From contig NZ_JAQGJM010000009.1 of assembly GCF_028290625.1 (NCBI RefSeq), forward strand, positions 124,001 through 188,000: a stretch of 64,000 nt of DNA, in the 5' to 3' direction. Positions 30,691-40,028 of this stretch are shown here, piece after piece (positions within the stretch are counted from its first letter, which is position 1; each line of letters starts with the position of its first letter). The notes beneath the pieces were generated by a model that saw only the letters and a list, made by a program, of their open reading frames with translations, ran no database searches and was not told where the DNA came from. The DNA comes from Devosia sp. Lineage in GTDB: Bacteria > Pseudomonadota > Alphaproteobacteria > Rhizobiales > Devosiaceae. Made by a program: the position numbers and the translations under genes.

Positions 30691-31868
30691 GCTTGTGCGG
30701 CTGATCGGCGTTCCCGCGCCACCGTATCCCACGCGCCAAGGCCCACCAGCACCAGCGCCGTCATCGCGGCCAGCGGCAGTGGCTCGAGATTGCCGCCGAC
30801 CAGGCATAGCCCTACCAGCAGCACGATCGCCACGCCGGTGGAAACGGGCCATTGCCGGCGCAGCGTGCCCTGGAACAGGCTGGTGCCGCACAGATAGAGC
30901 AGGGGGCCACCCACAATGGTCAGCAGCGTGCCGAGATCGGCATGGTGGCCGGTCGGATGGGCCAACAGCAGCTCGTCCCCCACGGCGGAGACGATGATGC
31001 CGGCGACGATGATGGTGTGGAAATACGTATAGGCGTTGCGCGCCAGGTCGCTAGTGCGCTTGACCGTTCCGGCATCGACATGATCGGGGACGTGATGCTC
31101 GGCGCTGTTGTTGAAATAGATCCACCACATGGCCACCGAGCCGATAAATGCCACGATGAACGCCGTGAGGGTCAGCCCGTCGAAATGCGCGTCGGCGAAG
31201 GTAGCGCCGGTGACTAGGATTGATTCGCCCAGCGCGATGATGATGAACAGGCCCGCGCGTTCGGCCATGTGGCCGCCCTCGACGTCCAGTGCATTGAGCG
31301 CCGTCTTGCCCAACCATGGTGTCCAGAAGGCCAGCGCCGGGGAGGCGTACTCGACGATCACCGCAATGGTCCAGACGATCATGCGCTGTTCCACCGGGAG
31401 GAAAGCGCCGATGATCCAGAACAGGCCGCCGAATGCTTGCCATGAGGTAATGCGGAGGAAATTGACGGCATTGCCGGGCGTGTCGCGCCGCATGGCCCAG
31501 GCGGTGAACAGGCAGCGGCCGACCTGCATGAACACATAGGCCAGCGCAAAGGGCAGGCCGCGCTCGCCAAAGGCCTCGGGGATGGAGGTGGAAAACACCA
31601 GTCCCGCCAGCATCAGCGCGAACAGCATCAGCCGGACCACGGGGCGGGTCGGATCGAGCCAATTGGTCGCCCAGGCGGTATAGATCCACACCCACCACAT
31701 GGCGAACAGCACGATCGCCGCCTGGATCGCCCCCTGCCAGCTCAAATGCGCCAGCAGCGTATGTGACACCTGCGTGACCGCGAACACGAACACCAGATCG
31801 AAGAACAGCTCGGCAAAATCCACGCGGGCCGCCTCGCCGACGACGCGCTGGCGCAGATAACTTCTCAT
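30687..31868 (-). CDS. Low temperature requirement protein A (LtrA) family
   Basis: VDFAELFFDLVFVFAVTQVSHTLLAHLSWQGAIQAAIVLFAMWWVWIYTAWATNWLDP; 4-nt convergent overlap with the MFS gene. Confidence 0.92.
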   Translation of the reverse strand: MRSYLRQRVVGEAARVDFAELFFDLVFVFAVTQVSHTLLAHLSWQGAIQAAIVLFAMWWVWIYTAWATNWLDPTRPVVRLMLFALMLAGLVFSTSIPEAFGERGLPFALAYVFMQVGRCLFTAWAMRRDTPGNAVNFLRITSWQAFGGLFWIIGAFLPVEQRMIVWTIAVIVEYASPALAFWTPWLGKTALNALDVEGGHMAERAGLFIIIALGESILVTGATFADAHFDGLTLTAFIVAFIGSVAMWWIYFNNSAEHHVPDHVDAGTVKRTSDLARNAYTYFHTIIVAGIIVSAVGDELLLAHPTGHHADLGTLLTIVGGPLLYLCGTSLFQGTLRRQWPVSTGVAIVLLVGLCLVGGNLEPLPLAAMTALVLVGLGAWDTVARERRSAAQA

Positions 31869-31976
31869 GGCGTTCCCCGCGGCTCTATCCGACCGTGAGC
31901 CTAGATGGCCGATGTGCCGCTGTCATCGGGCGACGTTCATCTTGCACAGCCTCTGTCTCTTTAGCCCCCACAAACC

Positions 31977-32002
31977 AAAACGGCCCCGGTTTCCCGGGGC
32001 CG
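31977..32002 (-). terminator. Terminator of the 1822-aa gene
   Basis: On minus strand CGGCCCCGGGAAACCGGGGCCG followed by TTTTGG. Confidence 0.75.
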
Positions 32003-32026
32003 CTTCGCGACGTTGACTGTGAAAGC

Positions 32027-35000
32027 CTAGTTCAGGCGGCCGCTGGCATGGGCCAGGGTGGTATAGACCTTGCCGCGGTCGGAGAGCAGGTATTCGCGGG
32101 TTTCGGCGGCTGCGCGGGGGCCGGCGGCGGCACGCTTCAGGAGTTGTTCGAACTCGGACATATAGGCGTTAGCGGTGCGGGCGAAGTCGGCGTCGCGTTG
32201 GAACTTCTTGCGCACTTCGTCATAGGTGCCCTGGCCGGTCAGCGAGTAGATGCGGCGCGAGAACACGTTGGATTCACCGGCCTGGTAGCGGGTCCAGGCA
32301 TCGGCAAGGGCCGCGTCGTCGATCGAGCGGGCGATCTCGTCGGTCAGGCCGGACAGGCTCTGCTGCTGTGGCTGGGCGCTGGCCTGCTTGGCCGTGGCAT
32401 TGCGCAGCACGTCGCGGAGCCAGCCGCCATCGCCGGACTGCGCTGCCGGTGCAGCTTCCGCGACCACGGGCTGAGCTTCAGGCTCGCGCTGCGGCGGCAC
32501 CTGGCGCTGGGGCTCAGGACGGTAGGCGTCCTGGCGAGCCGGTTCCTGCCGCTGCGGGGTGGGGCGCAATACGTCCTGGATGGCCGATTCCTGACGTACC
32601 GGTTCCTGGCGGACTGGTTCTTGACGAGGCGGCTCCTGCCGCTGGGGCTCGGGGCGATAGGCCTCGGGCTGGCGCGGCGCCTGATAGGGGGCCTCGGCAC
32701 GCGGTTCCGAGCGGCTCGGGGTCGGTGGGCGGCGGTCGTTGAGGTCGCGCGTTGCGGGCTGGGCCCGCACGATGGCGTTGAGTTCGCTCAGCGCCTCGAT
32801 CTGCTCTGCCACGACGCGGCGCATGGCGGCAGCGCTGGCGCGGGTTTCCTCAGGCAGTTCGCTGACGCCGCGCTGCAGTTCGGAACGGGTGGCTTCGAGT
32901 TCGCTGCCCACTTCCTTGGCGGTGTCGCGCATGGCCTTGGCGGTATCGTTGAAGCGCACGGTGGCTTCCTCGATGGCCTTCTGCATTTCGGCGATCATGG
33001 TCTGCTGCGCCTGGCGCAGGACAGCATTGGCGCGCTGGCCCTGGGTGTCGGCGGTGTCGCGGAAATCGCCGAGACGGGCCGCCACTTCCTCGGTGGTCTG
33101 ATCCATGGCCTGGCGGAACGTGCCGGTGGTCTGGTCCAGCGCCTGGCGCAACTGGCCGGTATGGGAAGCCACCGTGTTGCGCACATTGGCCGAGCTTTCG
33201 CTGATCGCATCAGCCAGCGTGCCGGTGGTCGAGTTGAGCACGTCATTGACGTTGCCGGTGGTGATGGCCAGAACTTCGCTGACCCGCTCGCTGGTGTGGC
33301 TGAGGGTCTCGCCGATCCGGGCGCTGGTCTGATTGAGGGCTTCGTCGACGCGTGCCGCATTGCTGTTGAGCGCCGCGTTGACCCGCGAGGTGTTGTCCGA
33401 CAGCACCGAGCCGATCTGCGCGGAATTGTCGGAGAGCGCGTTCTTGACCACGTTGGTGGTCTGGCTGAGCGCTGCGGCCGCGGCATCGCTGGCACGGAGC
33501 AGGGCGCCATCGACCTGGGCAGAGTTGGCATTCAGTGTCGTGGTGAAGCGCTCGCTGGTCGAATACATCGCGTCGTTGACGCTCGAGGTGGTCGAGGTCA
33601 GCACGTCGGTGATGTTGACCGAAGTGGTGGTCAGTGCCTCATTGACGGCTGCCGTCGTGGTCGAGAGCGCGTTGGTCACGGTGTGGGTCGTGGCCTGCAG
33701 GGCATCGTCCATGGCGCGGCGAGCGCCGATCAGGCGGCGTTCGGTATCGTTGACGGTATCGGCAATCGACTGCGCAAACAGGCGCATGCGGCCATCGATA
33801 TCGTCGGCGCGCGAGGCGAAGCTCGAGGCCAGCGCATCCATGGCGCCGCGACGGTCTTCGAGGGTTTCGAGAGCCACGCTGCTGGTATTGGACAGCGAGT
33901 CCGAGGCCTGCTGCATATTGACGGCTTCGGCGTCGAGCTTGCCCAGGACGCTGGAGAATTCGCCGACCATCGAGCGGATGGTGGCCTGCAATGCCCCGAC
34001 ATGCTGGCTGACCATGGCGCCGGCCTGTTCGGTCTGGCCGATGGCGTCGCGGACGGTCGATGAGTAGGTCGAAGTCTGCTGCGCGACCGTGGATTCAAGG
34101 TTCGCCAGGTTAGCAGTGGAGGCATCCAGCACGCGTTGCAGCAGCAGGTTGCTGTCGTTGAGCTTGCCCAAAGCGGCGGTGACGTCGGTGAGGATGCGCG
34201 AGGTCGAGACCGACATGATGGCCTCGGCTTCGCGGGCATTCTCGCCCAAGGCGTCGCGCAACAGGTTGCCATGGCCCTGCAGGGCGTTCTGCAACTGGTC
34301 GGACTTTTCGCTGACCAGCGCCGCGAAGGCATTGGTCTGCTGATCGACGGAGCGGTTCACATCGGCCAGGCGCTGGCTGATGGTATCGACGGCGCCGACG
34401 GCGCGCACCGAAACCAGTTGGTCGATATCGGTGGCGGCGACGCGGATCTGGTCGAGCGCCGAACGGACGGCCAGGTCCATGCGGTTGGCGGTGTTGGTGA
34501 CGTCGGTCGAGATGGCTTCGGTCGCCAACGTGATGCGGGTCGAGATGGTTTCCTCGATCCGGTCGGCGCCTGCCTCGAGATCAGCCATCGATTGGGTGAT
34601 CGAGGTGTTGATCGAGGCATTGAGGGCCGAGAGGCGCTCGGCAGTGATGTCGGCGCGCGCGGTGATGGCCTCGGGCAGGGTGCCCAGGCGCTGGTCGACC
34701 AGGTCGGTGATGGTCTTGCGGGCCGAATTGACGTTGCTTTCGATCAGGTCGGCGGCCTTGCGGGCGCTATCGCTGACGGTCTGGCTGGCGTGGTCGATGC
34801 GGGCGGTGACGCCGGCTTCGGCATCGGAGATGCGCTTGACCGCGGTGTCGATGCCCTGGCCGAGGTTGTCGTTCACTTCGGCAACCTTGAGGGCGATCAT
34901 GTCCGACATGGACGAGACGCGGTCGGTCATGGCGTCGGTGGCGGTGCGCATCGAGCCGTCGATCTTGGCGCGGGCTTCGTCACTCTGGTGAATGAGGGTG

Positions 35001-37495
35001 TCCGCCAGCTCGCTGGTGCGCAGGCCGATGGTCTCGCCAATCGAGGTGGTGTGGGTCGCCAGGGTGTCGGAAAGCTGTTGTGTGCGGGCGCCGAGGGCGT
35101 CTGCAAGCTGTTGGGTACGGGTGCCTACGGCACCGGCCAGCTTTTGCGTGCCGCCATCCAGTGCGCTGGTCAGGGCCGCGCCGCGTTCGTCCAATTGGCT
35201 GGTGAGCAGGCCGGCGCGCTCGTCGATCTGGGTCGAGAGTTCCGTCGTGCGTTCGGCCAGCGTATCGGCAAGGCGCTGCGTGCGGCCGGAAATGGCCTGA
35301 TCGAATGCCGAAGTACCGCCGGCGAGGGTTTCGCCCAGCTCCTGCGAGCGTAGCCGGATGGCCTCGCTCATGTCCTGGCTGCGGCCGGACAGGGTTTCGT
35401 TCAGTTCCTGAGTCCGGGTATCGAGCGCCGAATTGATTTCGCCGGCGCGCGTGGTCAGCAACTCATCGAGCCGCTGCGTGCGGCCATCCATGGCCTCGGT
35501 GATGAGGTCGGCATGGCCGAGCAGCGAGTCGGTGATTTCGCGCGAATGGCCTTCCAGCGTGTCATGGATGGCCTTGGTGCGGCCTTCCAAAGCGTCGTTG
35601 AGCGTCCTGGTGCGACTTTCGAGGGCCGCGCTGAGGGCCACGGTGCGACCTTCCAGTGTATCGCCCAGGGTAGCAGTGCGGCTTTCCAGGGTATCGCTGA
35701 GGGTCTGGGCGCGGCCTTCCAGCGTGTCGCTGAGGGTCTTGGTGCGGCTGTCCAGCGTGTCGTTGACGAGCTTGGTGCCGCTCTCCATCGCTGCCGCTAT
35801 ATCGGCAGTGCGCAGGGTGACGACGTCGTTGAAGCGACCCGATTGTTCGTCCAACGCCATTTCCAGCACATTGGCGCGGGCGGCAAAGCTTGTGCCCTGC
35901 GCATCGAGACGCTGGATCAGATTGTCGCCCTTGTCGCCGATGACGCCGTCCAGCGTCTGCAGGCGCGAGTCGAGGATGCCGGCAATTTCGGTCAGCCGGG
36001 CATCGAACTGACCCAGCGAGTCGGCGCCGGCCGAGCTGAGGGTGATGCGGGCGCGTTCGGAGGTATCGTCCAGCGCGCCGTTGATTTCGATCAGCGCCGA
36101 TTGCAGGCGGCTGTCGAGGGAGTTGAGCTGGATCGACACGCTCTCGTCGAGCTGGCGCGTCAGCGAGGTCAGCATCGACTCGGCCTCGTTCGAGCGCAGG
36201 CCGATATTCTCGGCAATGCGCGAGCCGACCAGGTCGAGCGCGGTGCTCACCTGCTCGCCGCGGTCGCGGAGCTGTTCGAGCAGCGTCGAGCCGCCGTCGG
36301 TCAGCACGCTCGACAGCGCATTGGTGCGCTCTTCGATGGCGCCCGAGAGGGTGGTGGAGCGGCTGTCGAGGGCATCGGTCAGAGCCGTCATGCGGCCGTC
36401 GATGATCGAGGACAGTTCGATCGTGCGCGTTTCAAAGTCGCGCGACATGGTGGAGGAATGGTCTTCGAAAGTCAGCGCCAGGCGGCCGGCGCTGTCATCG
36501 ATAGCCGACAGGAATTCACCGGTGCGGTTATCCACCAGCGAGACAAAACCTTCGGTGCGGTCGCCGAACGCATTGGTCAGCGTGTTGCCGGCGGTTTCCA
36601 GAGCCTTGGTGAGGTTGCCGCCGCTTTCCACGATAGTGCCGGCAATGCGCTGGCTGATCATGTCGAGGTCGAACACCAGCCCGGTATGGCTCTCGGTGAT
36701 GGCTTCGCGGACCCGCTCGGTATTGGTCAAGACGCTTTCGCGCTGGCTGGCCAGTTCGGAGATCAGCGCGCGCATGCGCGATTCGTTGTCCGAATAGGTG
36801 CGTTCGAGCGCGGTGACCTCGTTGTGGATCATCACTTCGAGCTCGCCGGCGCGCGACAGGGCGCGTTCCAACCCGTCGCCCAGAGCGTTCACTTCGCGGC
36901 GAACGGCCTGGCCCACCGAGGCGACCTTGTCGGCTGCGGTGACTTCGGGTTCGGCCAGCCGGATCGCGGCCTGGGTGATCGAGGAGGCGGCGTTGCGCAG
37001 GTCGGCGGCGCGGCGGAACAGCGTCGCGACAGCGAAAAAGCCGAGGACCGGCAACACCAGCACGGCGACCATGCCGATGAAATCGAGGGTGCCGACAAAG
37101 CTGCCCAGATTGTTCAGCTGGGTGCCATAGCGGATATAGGCCGCGGCGCCGGTGGCCACCAGCCAGATGATCGACAGCACCAGCGCGATCACGGTCGGCG
37201 CATTGGACGACTTGTTCTGCAGGCCGTAGAGGATCTTGGAGGTCGGAAAGCGGTCGTCATTGGCGATATTGCCGGCCTGGCTCGCGATCTTGTCGGCGGC
37301 GCGCAGGCGTTCGGAACGACCGGGCGAGGGCGAAGAGCTGGTCGAGGCTGACGACGAATCAGTCAGGCGCCGTTCGGAAGAAGTTTCCTTGGGCGTCGGT
37401 GCATCCAGGCCAAAAACCGATTCCTTGAGAGCGTCTTCAACCGCCGAAAATGCCAAGGCGGCGGGATCGTTTGCTGGGGTGGGGTTATTCGCCAT
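32027..37495 (-). CDS. 1822-aa membrane-anchored coiled-coil / apolipoprotein-like repeat protein; Growth Pole Ring (GPR)-like candidate
   Basis: N-terminal hydrophobic segments (VIALVLSIIWLVATGAAAYI; IGMVAVLVLPVLGFFAVATLF), very long tandem 11-residue repeats, Pro/Gln/Arg-rich linker and a conserved-looking C-terminal domain. Confidence 0.85.
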   Translation of the reverse strand: MANNPTPANDPAALAFSAVEDALKESVFGLDAPTPKETSSERRLTDSSSASTSSSPSPGRSERLRAADKIASQAGNIANDDRFPTSKILYGLQNKSSNAPTVIALVLSIIWLVATGAAAYIRYGTQLNNLGSFVGTLDFIGMVAVLVLPVLGFFAVATLFRRAADLRNAASSITQAAIRLAEPEVTAADKVASVGQAVRREVNALGDGLERALSRAGELEVMIHNEVTALERTYSDNESRMRALISELASQRESVLTNTERVREAITESHTGLVFDLDMISQRIAGTIVESGGNLTKALETAGNTLTNAFGDRTEGFVSLVDNRTGEFLSAIDDSAGRLALTFEDHSSTMSRDFETRTIELSSIIDGRMTALTDALDSRSTTLSGAIEERTNALSSVLTDGGSTLLEQLRDRGEQVSTALDLVGSRIAENIGLRSNEAESMLTSLTRQLDESVSIQLNSLDSRLQSALIEINGALDDTSERARITLSSAGADSLGQFDARLTEIAGILDSRLQTLDGVIGDKGDNLIQRLDAQGTSFAARANVLEMALDEQSGRFNDVVTLRTADIAAAMESGTKLVNDTLDSRTKTLSDTLEGRAQTLSDTLESRTATLGDTLEGRTVALSAALESRTRTLNDALEGRTKAIHDTLEGHSREITDSLLGHADLITEAMDGRTQRLDELLTTRAGEINSALDTRTQELNETLSGRSQDMSEAIRLRSQELGETLAGGTSAFDQAISGRTQRLADTLAERTTELSTQIDERAGLLTSQLDERGAALTSALDGGTQKLAGAVGTRTQQLADALGARTQQLSDTLATHTTSIGETIGLRTSELADTLIHQSDEARAKIDGSMRTATDAMTDRVSSMSDMIALKVAEVNDNLGQGIDTAVKRISDAEAGVTARIDHASQTVSDSARKAADLIESNVNSARKTITDLVDQRLGTLPEAITARADITAERLSALNASINTSITQSMADLEAGADRIEETISTRITLATEAISTDVTNTANRMDLAVRSALDQIRVAATDIDQLVSVRAVGAVDTISQRLADVNRSVDQQTNAFAALVSEKSDQLQNALQGHGNLLRDALGENAREAEAIMSVSTSRILTDVTAALGKLNDSNLLLQRVLDASTANLANLESTVAQQTSTYSSTVRDAIGQTEQAGAMVSQHVGALQATIRSMVGEFSSVLGKLDAEAVNMQQASDSLSNTSSVALETLEDRRGAMDALASSFASRADDIDGRMRLFAQSIADTVNDTERRLIGARRAMDDALQATTHTVTNALSTTTAAVNEALTTTSVNITDVLTSTTSSVNDAMYSTSERFTTTLNANSAQVDGALLRASDAAAAALSQTTNVVKNALSDNSAQIGSVLSDNTSRVNAALNSNAARVDEALNQTSARIGETLSHTSERVSEVLAITTGNVNDVLNSTTGTLADAISESSANVRNTVASHTGQLRQALDQTTGTFRQAMDQTTEEVAARLGDFRDTADTQGQRANAVLRQAQQTMIAEMQKAIEEATVRFNDTAKAMRDTAKEVGSELEATRSELQRGVSELPEETRASAAAMRRVVAEQIEALSELNAIVRAQPATRDLNDRRPPTPSRSEPRAEAPYQAPRQPEAYRPEPQRQEPPRQEPVRQEPVRQESAIQDVLRPTPQRQEPARQDAYRPEPQRQVPPQREPEAQPVVAEAAPAAQSGDGGWLRDVLRNATAKQASAQPQQQSLSGLTDEIARSIDDAALADAWTRYQAGESNVFSRRIYSLTGQGTYDEVRKKFQRDADFARTANAYMSEFEQLLKRAAAGPRAAAETREYLLSDRGKVYTTLAHASGRLN
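33065..33691 (-). repeat. 19 tandem 33-nt (11-aa) coding repeats, type TTxxVxxALxx
   Basis: TTHTVTNALST TTAAVNEALTT TSVNITDVLTS TTSSVNDAMYS ... TTGTFRQAMDQ TTEEVAARLGD in strict 11-aa register. Confidence 0.85.
34991..35749 (-). repeat. 23 tandem 33-nt (11-aa) coding repeats, type xRTxxLxxxLx
   Basis: SRTKTLSDTLE GRAQTLSDTLE SRTATLGDTLE GRTVALSAALE ... ARTQQLSDTLA THTTSIGETIG LRTSELADTLI in strict 11-aa register. Confidence 0.9.
36167..36562 (-). repeat. About 12 tandem 33-nt (11-aa) coding repeats, degenerate
   Basis: DRTEGFVSLVD NRTGEFLSAID DSAGRLALTFE DHSSTMSRDFE TRTIELSSIID GRMTALTDALD SRSTTLSGAIE ERTNALSSVLT ... Confidence 0.75.
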
Positions 37496-37855
37496 ACTCT
37501 TTACAACTCTCGCGTCGGCTCGGCAGCGACTATGCGGCTATGATGAGTTGTAATGACGCCATAGCCCTTTTCGGACCGCTCGCCATTTGGAGACAATTTG
37601 ATGCAAAGGCATCCAACCGTCCCCCCAACCCTCCGCCGCCGCGCGCTGGTTAATTGTCAGTAATACATTCAATTTGAACCAAACCGAATGCTTTCTTACC
37701 CAAAGGTTAATTTTTTGAGTGGGAAACTCGGCGCACCAAACGGGCTAACAAAGGCGAACGTGTGGCTTAATGACCTGTTCACCCGCCTCTTCTAGGGTTG
37801 TGGGACGCGGAATTTTCCACAGCAGAAGCTGGCCGCGTGAACGAGGTGACGCCGG

Positions 37856-38248
37856 ATGGCCCAGAACGCATTCTCTGCCGAAAATCCGGGCCCCGACCTC
37901 GCCCGACGTCCTGCGCGGCCGATCGACCTGGTTCATCTGGCGCGCCAATGCCTGGGCGATGCGGGCCTCGAACAGGAAATCCTGCGGCTGTTCGACACCA
38001 CCGCCAAGACCTATTTCGCCCGCCTGCAGCAATCGAGCACCTTCGATGAGCTGGCTTTGAACCTGCACTCGCTTAAGGGCGCCGCCAGTGGCGTTGGCGC
38101 CTGGTCTATCGCCGAACTGGCCCGCGCCGCCGAAACCGACCTCAAAGTCGGCCGCCCCCTCACTCCCGAACAGATCGACGATATCGGCGTCGCGGTAGAA
38201 GAGGTCAGCGCGTTCGTGGCCGAAATGCTGAGCAAAGAGCCGATCTAG
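37856..38248 (+). CDS. Hpt (histidine phosphotransfer) domain protein
   Basis: 130 aa; ALNLHSLKGAASGVGAWSIAELARAAE matches the HxxKG Hpt phosphorylation motif. Confidence 0.85.
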   Translation: MAQNAFSAENPGPDLARRPARPIDLVHLARQCLGDAGLEQEILRLFDTTAKTYFARLQQSSTFDELALNLHSLKGAASGVGAWSIAELARAAETDLKVGRPLTPEQIDDIGVAVEEVSAFVAEMLSKEPI

Positions 38249-38420
38249 GTCAGCGCTAGCCGCAGCGGGGAAACTGGGTGAGGGGCTCCTATTCCGCCCA
38301 CTCATTTGACCAAAACCCTTGCTTGCGCCTATAGAGCGCCCAATATCCACGATACGAATGCCATGGTCCGCGCAGGCTTCCTGCTGCCGGGTCATCGTCA
38401 CATAAGGCCAAGCACTTCTC

Positions 38421-40028
38421 ATGAGCATGTCCAACCTCGCGGCCGAGACCCAGGCGCGGGCTATTCCCAAGGAAGCGTTCCGCACCCGCCGGACCTTCGC
38501 CATCATCTCGCATCCGGACGCCGGCAAGACGACGCTGACGGAACGGCTGCTGTCGGCTGCCGGAGCGATCCAGCAGGCCGGCGCGGTGCGCGGCAAGGCT
38601 GGCGCGCGCTCTACCCGTTCGGACTGGATGGAAATCGAGCAGCAGCGCGGCATTTCCATCACGTCGTCGGTGATGACCTTCGAGTTCGACGGGCTCACCA
38701 TGAACCTGCTCGACACGCCCGGCCACTCGGACTTTTCCGAGGACACCTATCGCACCCTGACTGCCGTCGACGCCGCCATCATGGTGATCGACGCCGCGAA
38801 GGGCATTGAATCCCAGACGCTCAAGCTGTTCGAAGTCTGCCGCCTGCGCGATATTCCCATCATCACCTTCATCAATAAGGTGGACCGCGAAGGCCTGGCG
38901 CCGCTGGACCTGATCGATGAAATCCAGAGCAAGCTGGCGCTCGACCTGACGCCGGTGCTGTGGCCGATCGGCCAGGGCGTCGATTTCGGCGGTTATCTCG
39001 ATTTGCAGGAAAAGCGCGTCGTCAGCCCGCAGGGCAAGCCGATCGCTGAATATGAGGCGATCGAGGACCTGCTCGACAACGACGCACTGGTCGATAATGC
39101 CGTGTTCATGACGGCGATCGAGACGCTGGAAATGGCGACCGCGATGCTGCCGGCATTCGATCTGAAAACTTTCCACGAGGGCCATTTGAGCCCGGTTTTG
39201 TTCGGTTCCGCGCTCAAGGGCATCGGCGTTGCCGAGCTGCTGCGCACGCTGGGCGAATGGGGGCCGGAGCCGCGGCCGCAACCGGCCATTCCCGCGCCGA
39301 TCCAGCCCGATGACTCCAAGGTGAGCGGCTTCGTGTTCAAGGTTCAGGCCAATATGGACGCCAATCACCGCGACCGGATCGCGTTCGTGCGGCTGTGCTC
39401 GGGCACGTTCGTGCGCGGCATGCGGCTGAAGAATGTGCGCTCGGGCAAGGACATGGCTGTGTCCAACCCGATGTTCTTCTTCGGTCATGATCGCGAGCTG
39501 GCGGAGCAGGCGGTGGCGGGCGATATCGTGGGTATTCCGAACCATGGCACGCTCAGCGTTGGCGATACGCTGACCGAGGGCGCCAATATCAACGTGACGG
39601 GCATTCCGAACTTCGCGCCGGAAATCATTCGCCGCGTGCGCCTGACCGATCACATGAAGACCAAGCAGATGGCCAAGGCCTTGAGCGACCTCGCAGAAGA
39701 GGGCGTGGCCCAGGTGTTCCGGCGCATTCTTGGCTCGGACTGGATCGTGGGTGTGGTGGGTCCACTGCAGCTTGAAGTGCTAGGGGCTCGGATCGCCAAG
39801 GAATATGGCGTGCCGATCACCTTTGAGAGCCTCAATTTCGAGGTCGCGCGCTGGATCGAGAGTGACGATCCCGAAGAGCTGAAGAAGTTCATCGCCGTGC
39901 AGAAAACCAACATTGCCGAGGACCGTACGGGGGCGCCGGTGTTCCTGGCGCAGAACGCTTGGTGGGCCGATCGGGCGAAGCAGGACTTTCCGAAATTGCG
40001 GTTCATGACCACCAAGGAACGGCATTGA
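38421..40028 (+). CDS. prfC: Peptide chain release factor 3
   Basis: RRTFAIISHPDAGKTTLTERLLSAAGAIQQAGAVRGK...RGISITSSVMTFEFDGLTMNLLDTPGHSDFSEDTYRTLTAVDAAIMVID. Confidence 0.96.
   Translation: MSMSNLAAETQARAIPKEAFRTRRTFAIISHPDAGKTTLTERLLSAAGAIQQAGAVRGKAGARSTRSDWMEIEQQRGISITSSVMTFEFDGLTMNLLDTPGHSDFSEDTYRTLTAVDAAIMVIDAAKGIESQTLKLFEVCRLRDIPIITFINKVDREGLAPLDLIDEIQSKLALDLTPVLWPIGQGVDFGGYLDLQEKRVVSPQGKPIAEYEAIEDLLDNDALVDNAVFMTAIETLEMATAMLPAFDLKTFHEGHLSPVLFGSALKGIGVAELLRTLGEWGPEPRPQPAIPAPIQPDDSKVSGFVFKVQANMDANHRDRIAFVRLCSGTFVRGMRLKNVRSGKDMAVSNPMFFFGHDRELAEQAVAGDIVGIPNHGTLSVGDTLTEGANINVTGIPNFAPEIIRRVRLTDHMKTKQMAKALSDLAEEGVAQVFRRILGSDWIVGVVGPLQLEVLGARIAKEYGVPITFESLNFEVARWIESDDPEELKKFIAVQKTNIAEDRTGAPVFLAQNAWWADRAKQDFPKLRFMTTKERH

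Noticed and set aside
31895-37351. Long plus-strand ORFs (722, 405, 612 aa) opposite the giant repeat protein
   Set aside because: They mirror the 33-nt repeat and GC codon bias of the minus-strand gene; the sense translation has TM segments, ordered 11-mers and a terminator, the antisense does not resemble a real protein
32027-37495. Tandem 33-nt repeats as a CRISPR-like array
   Set aside because: Repeats are degenerate, contiguous, without spacers, and lie in a coding frame in 11-aa register
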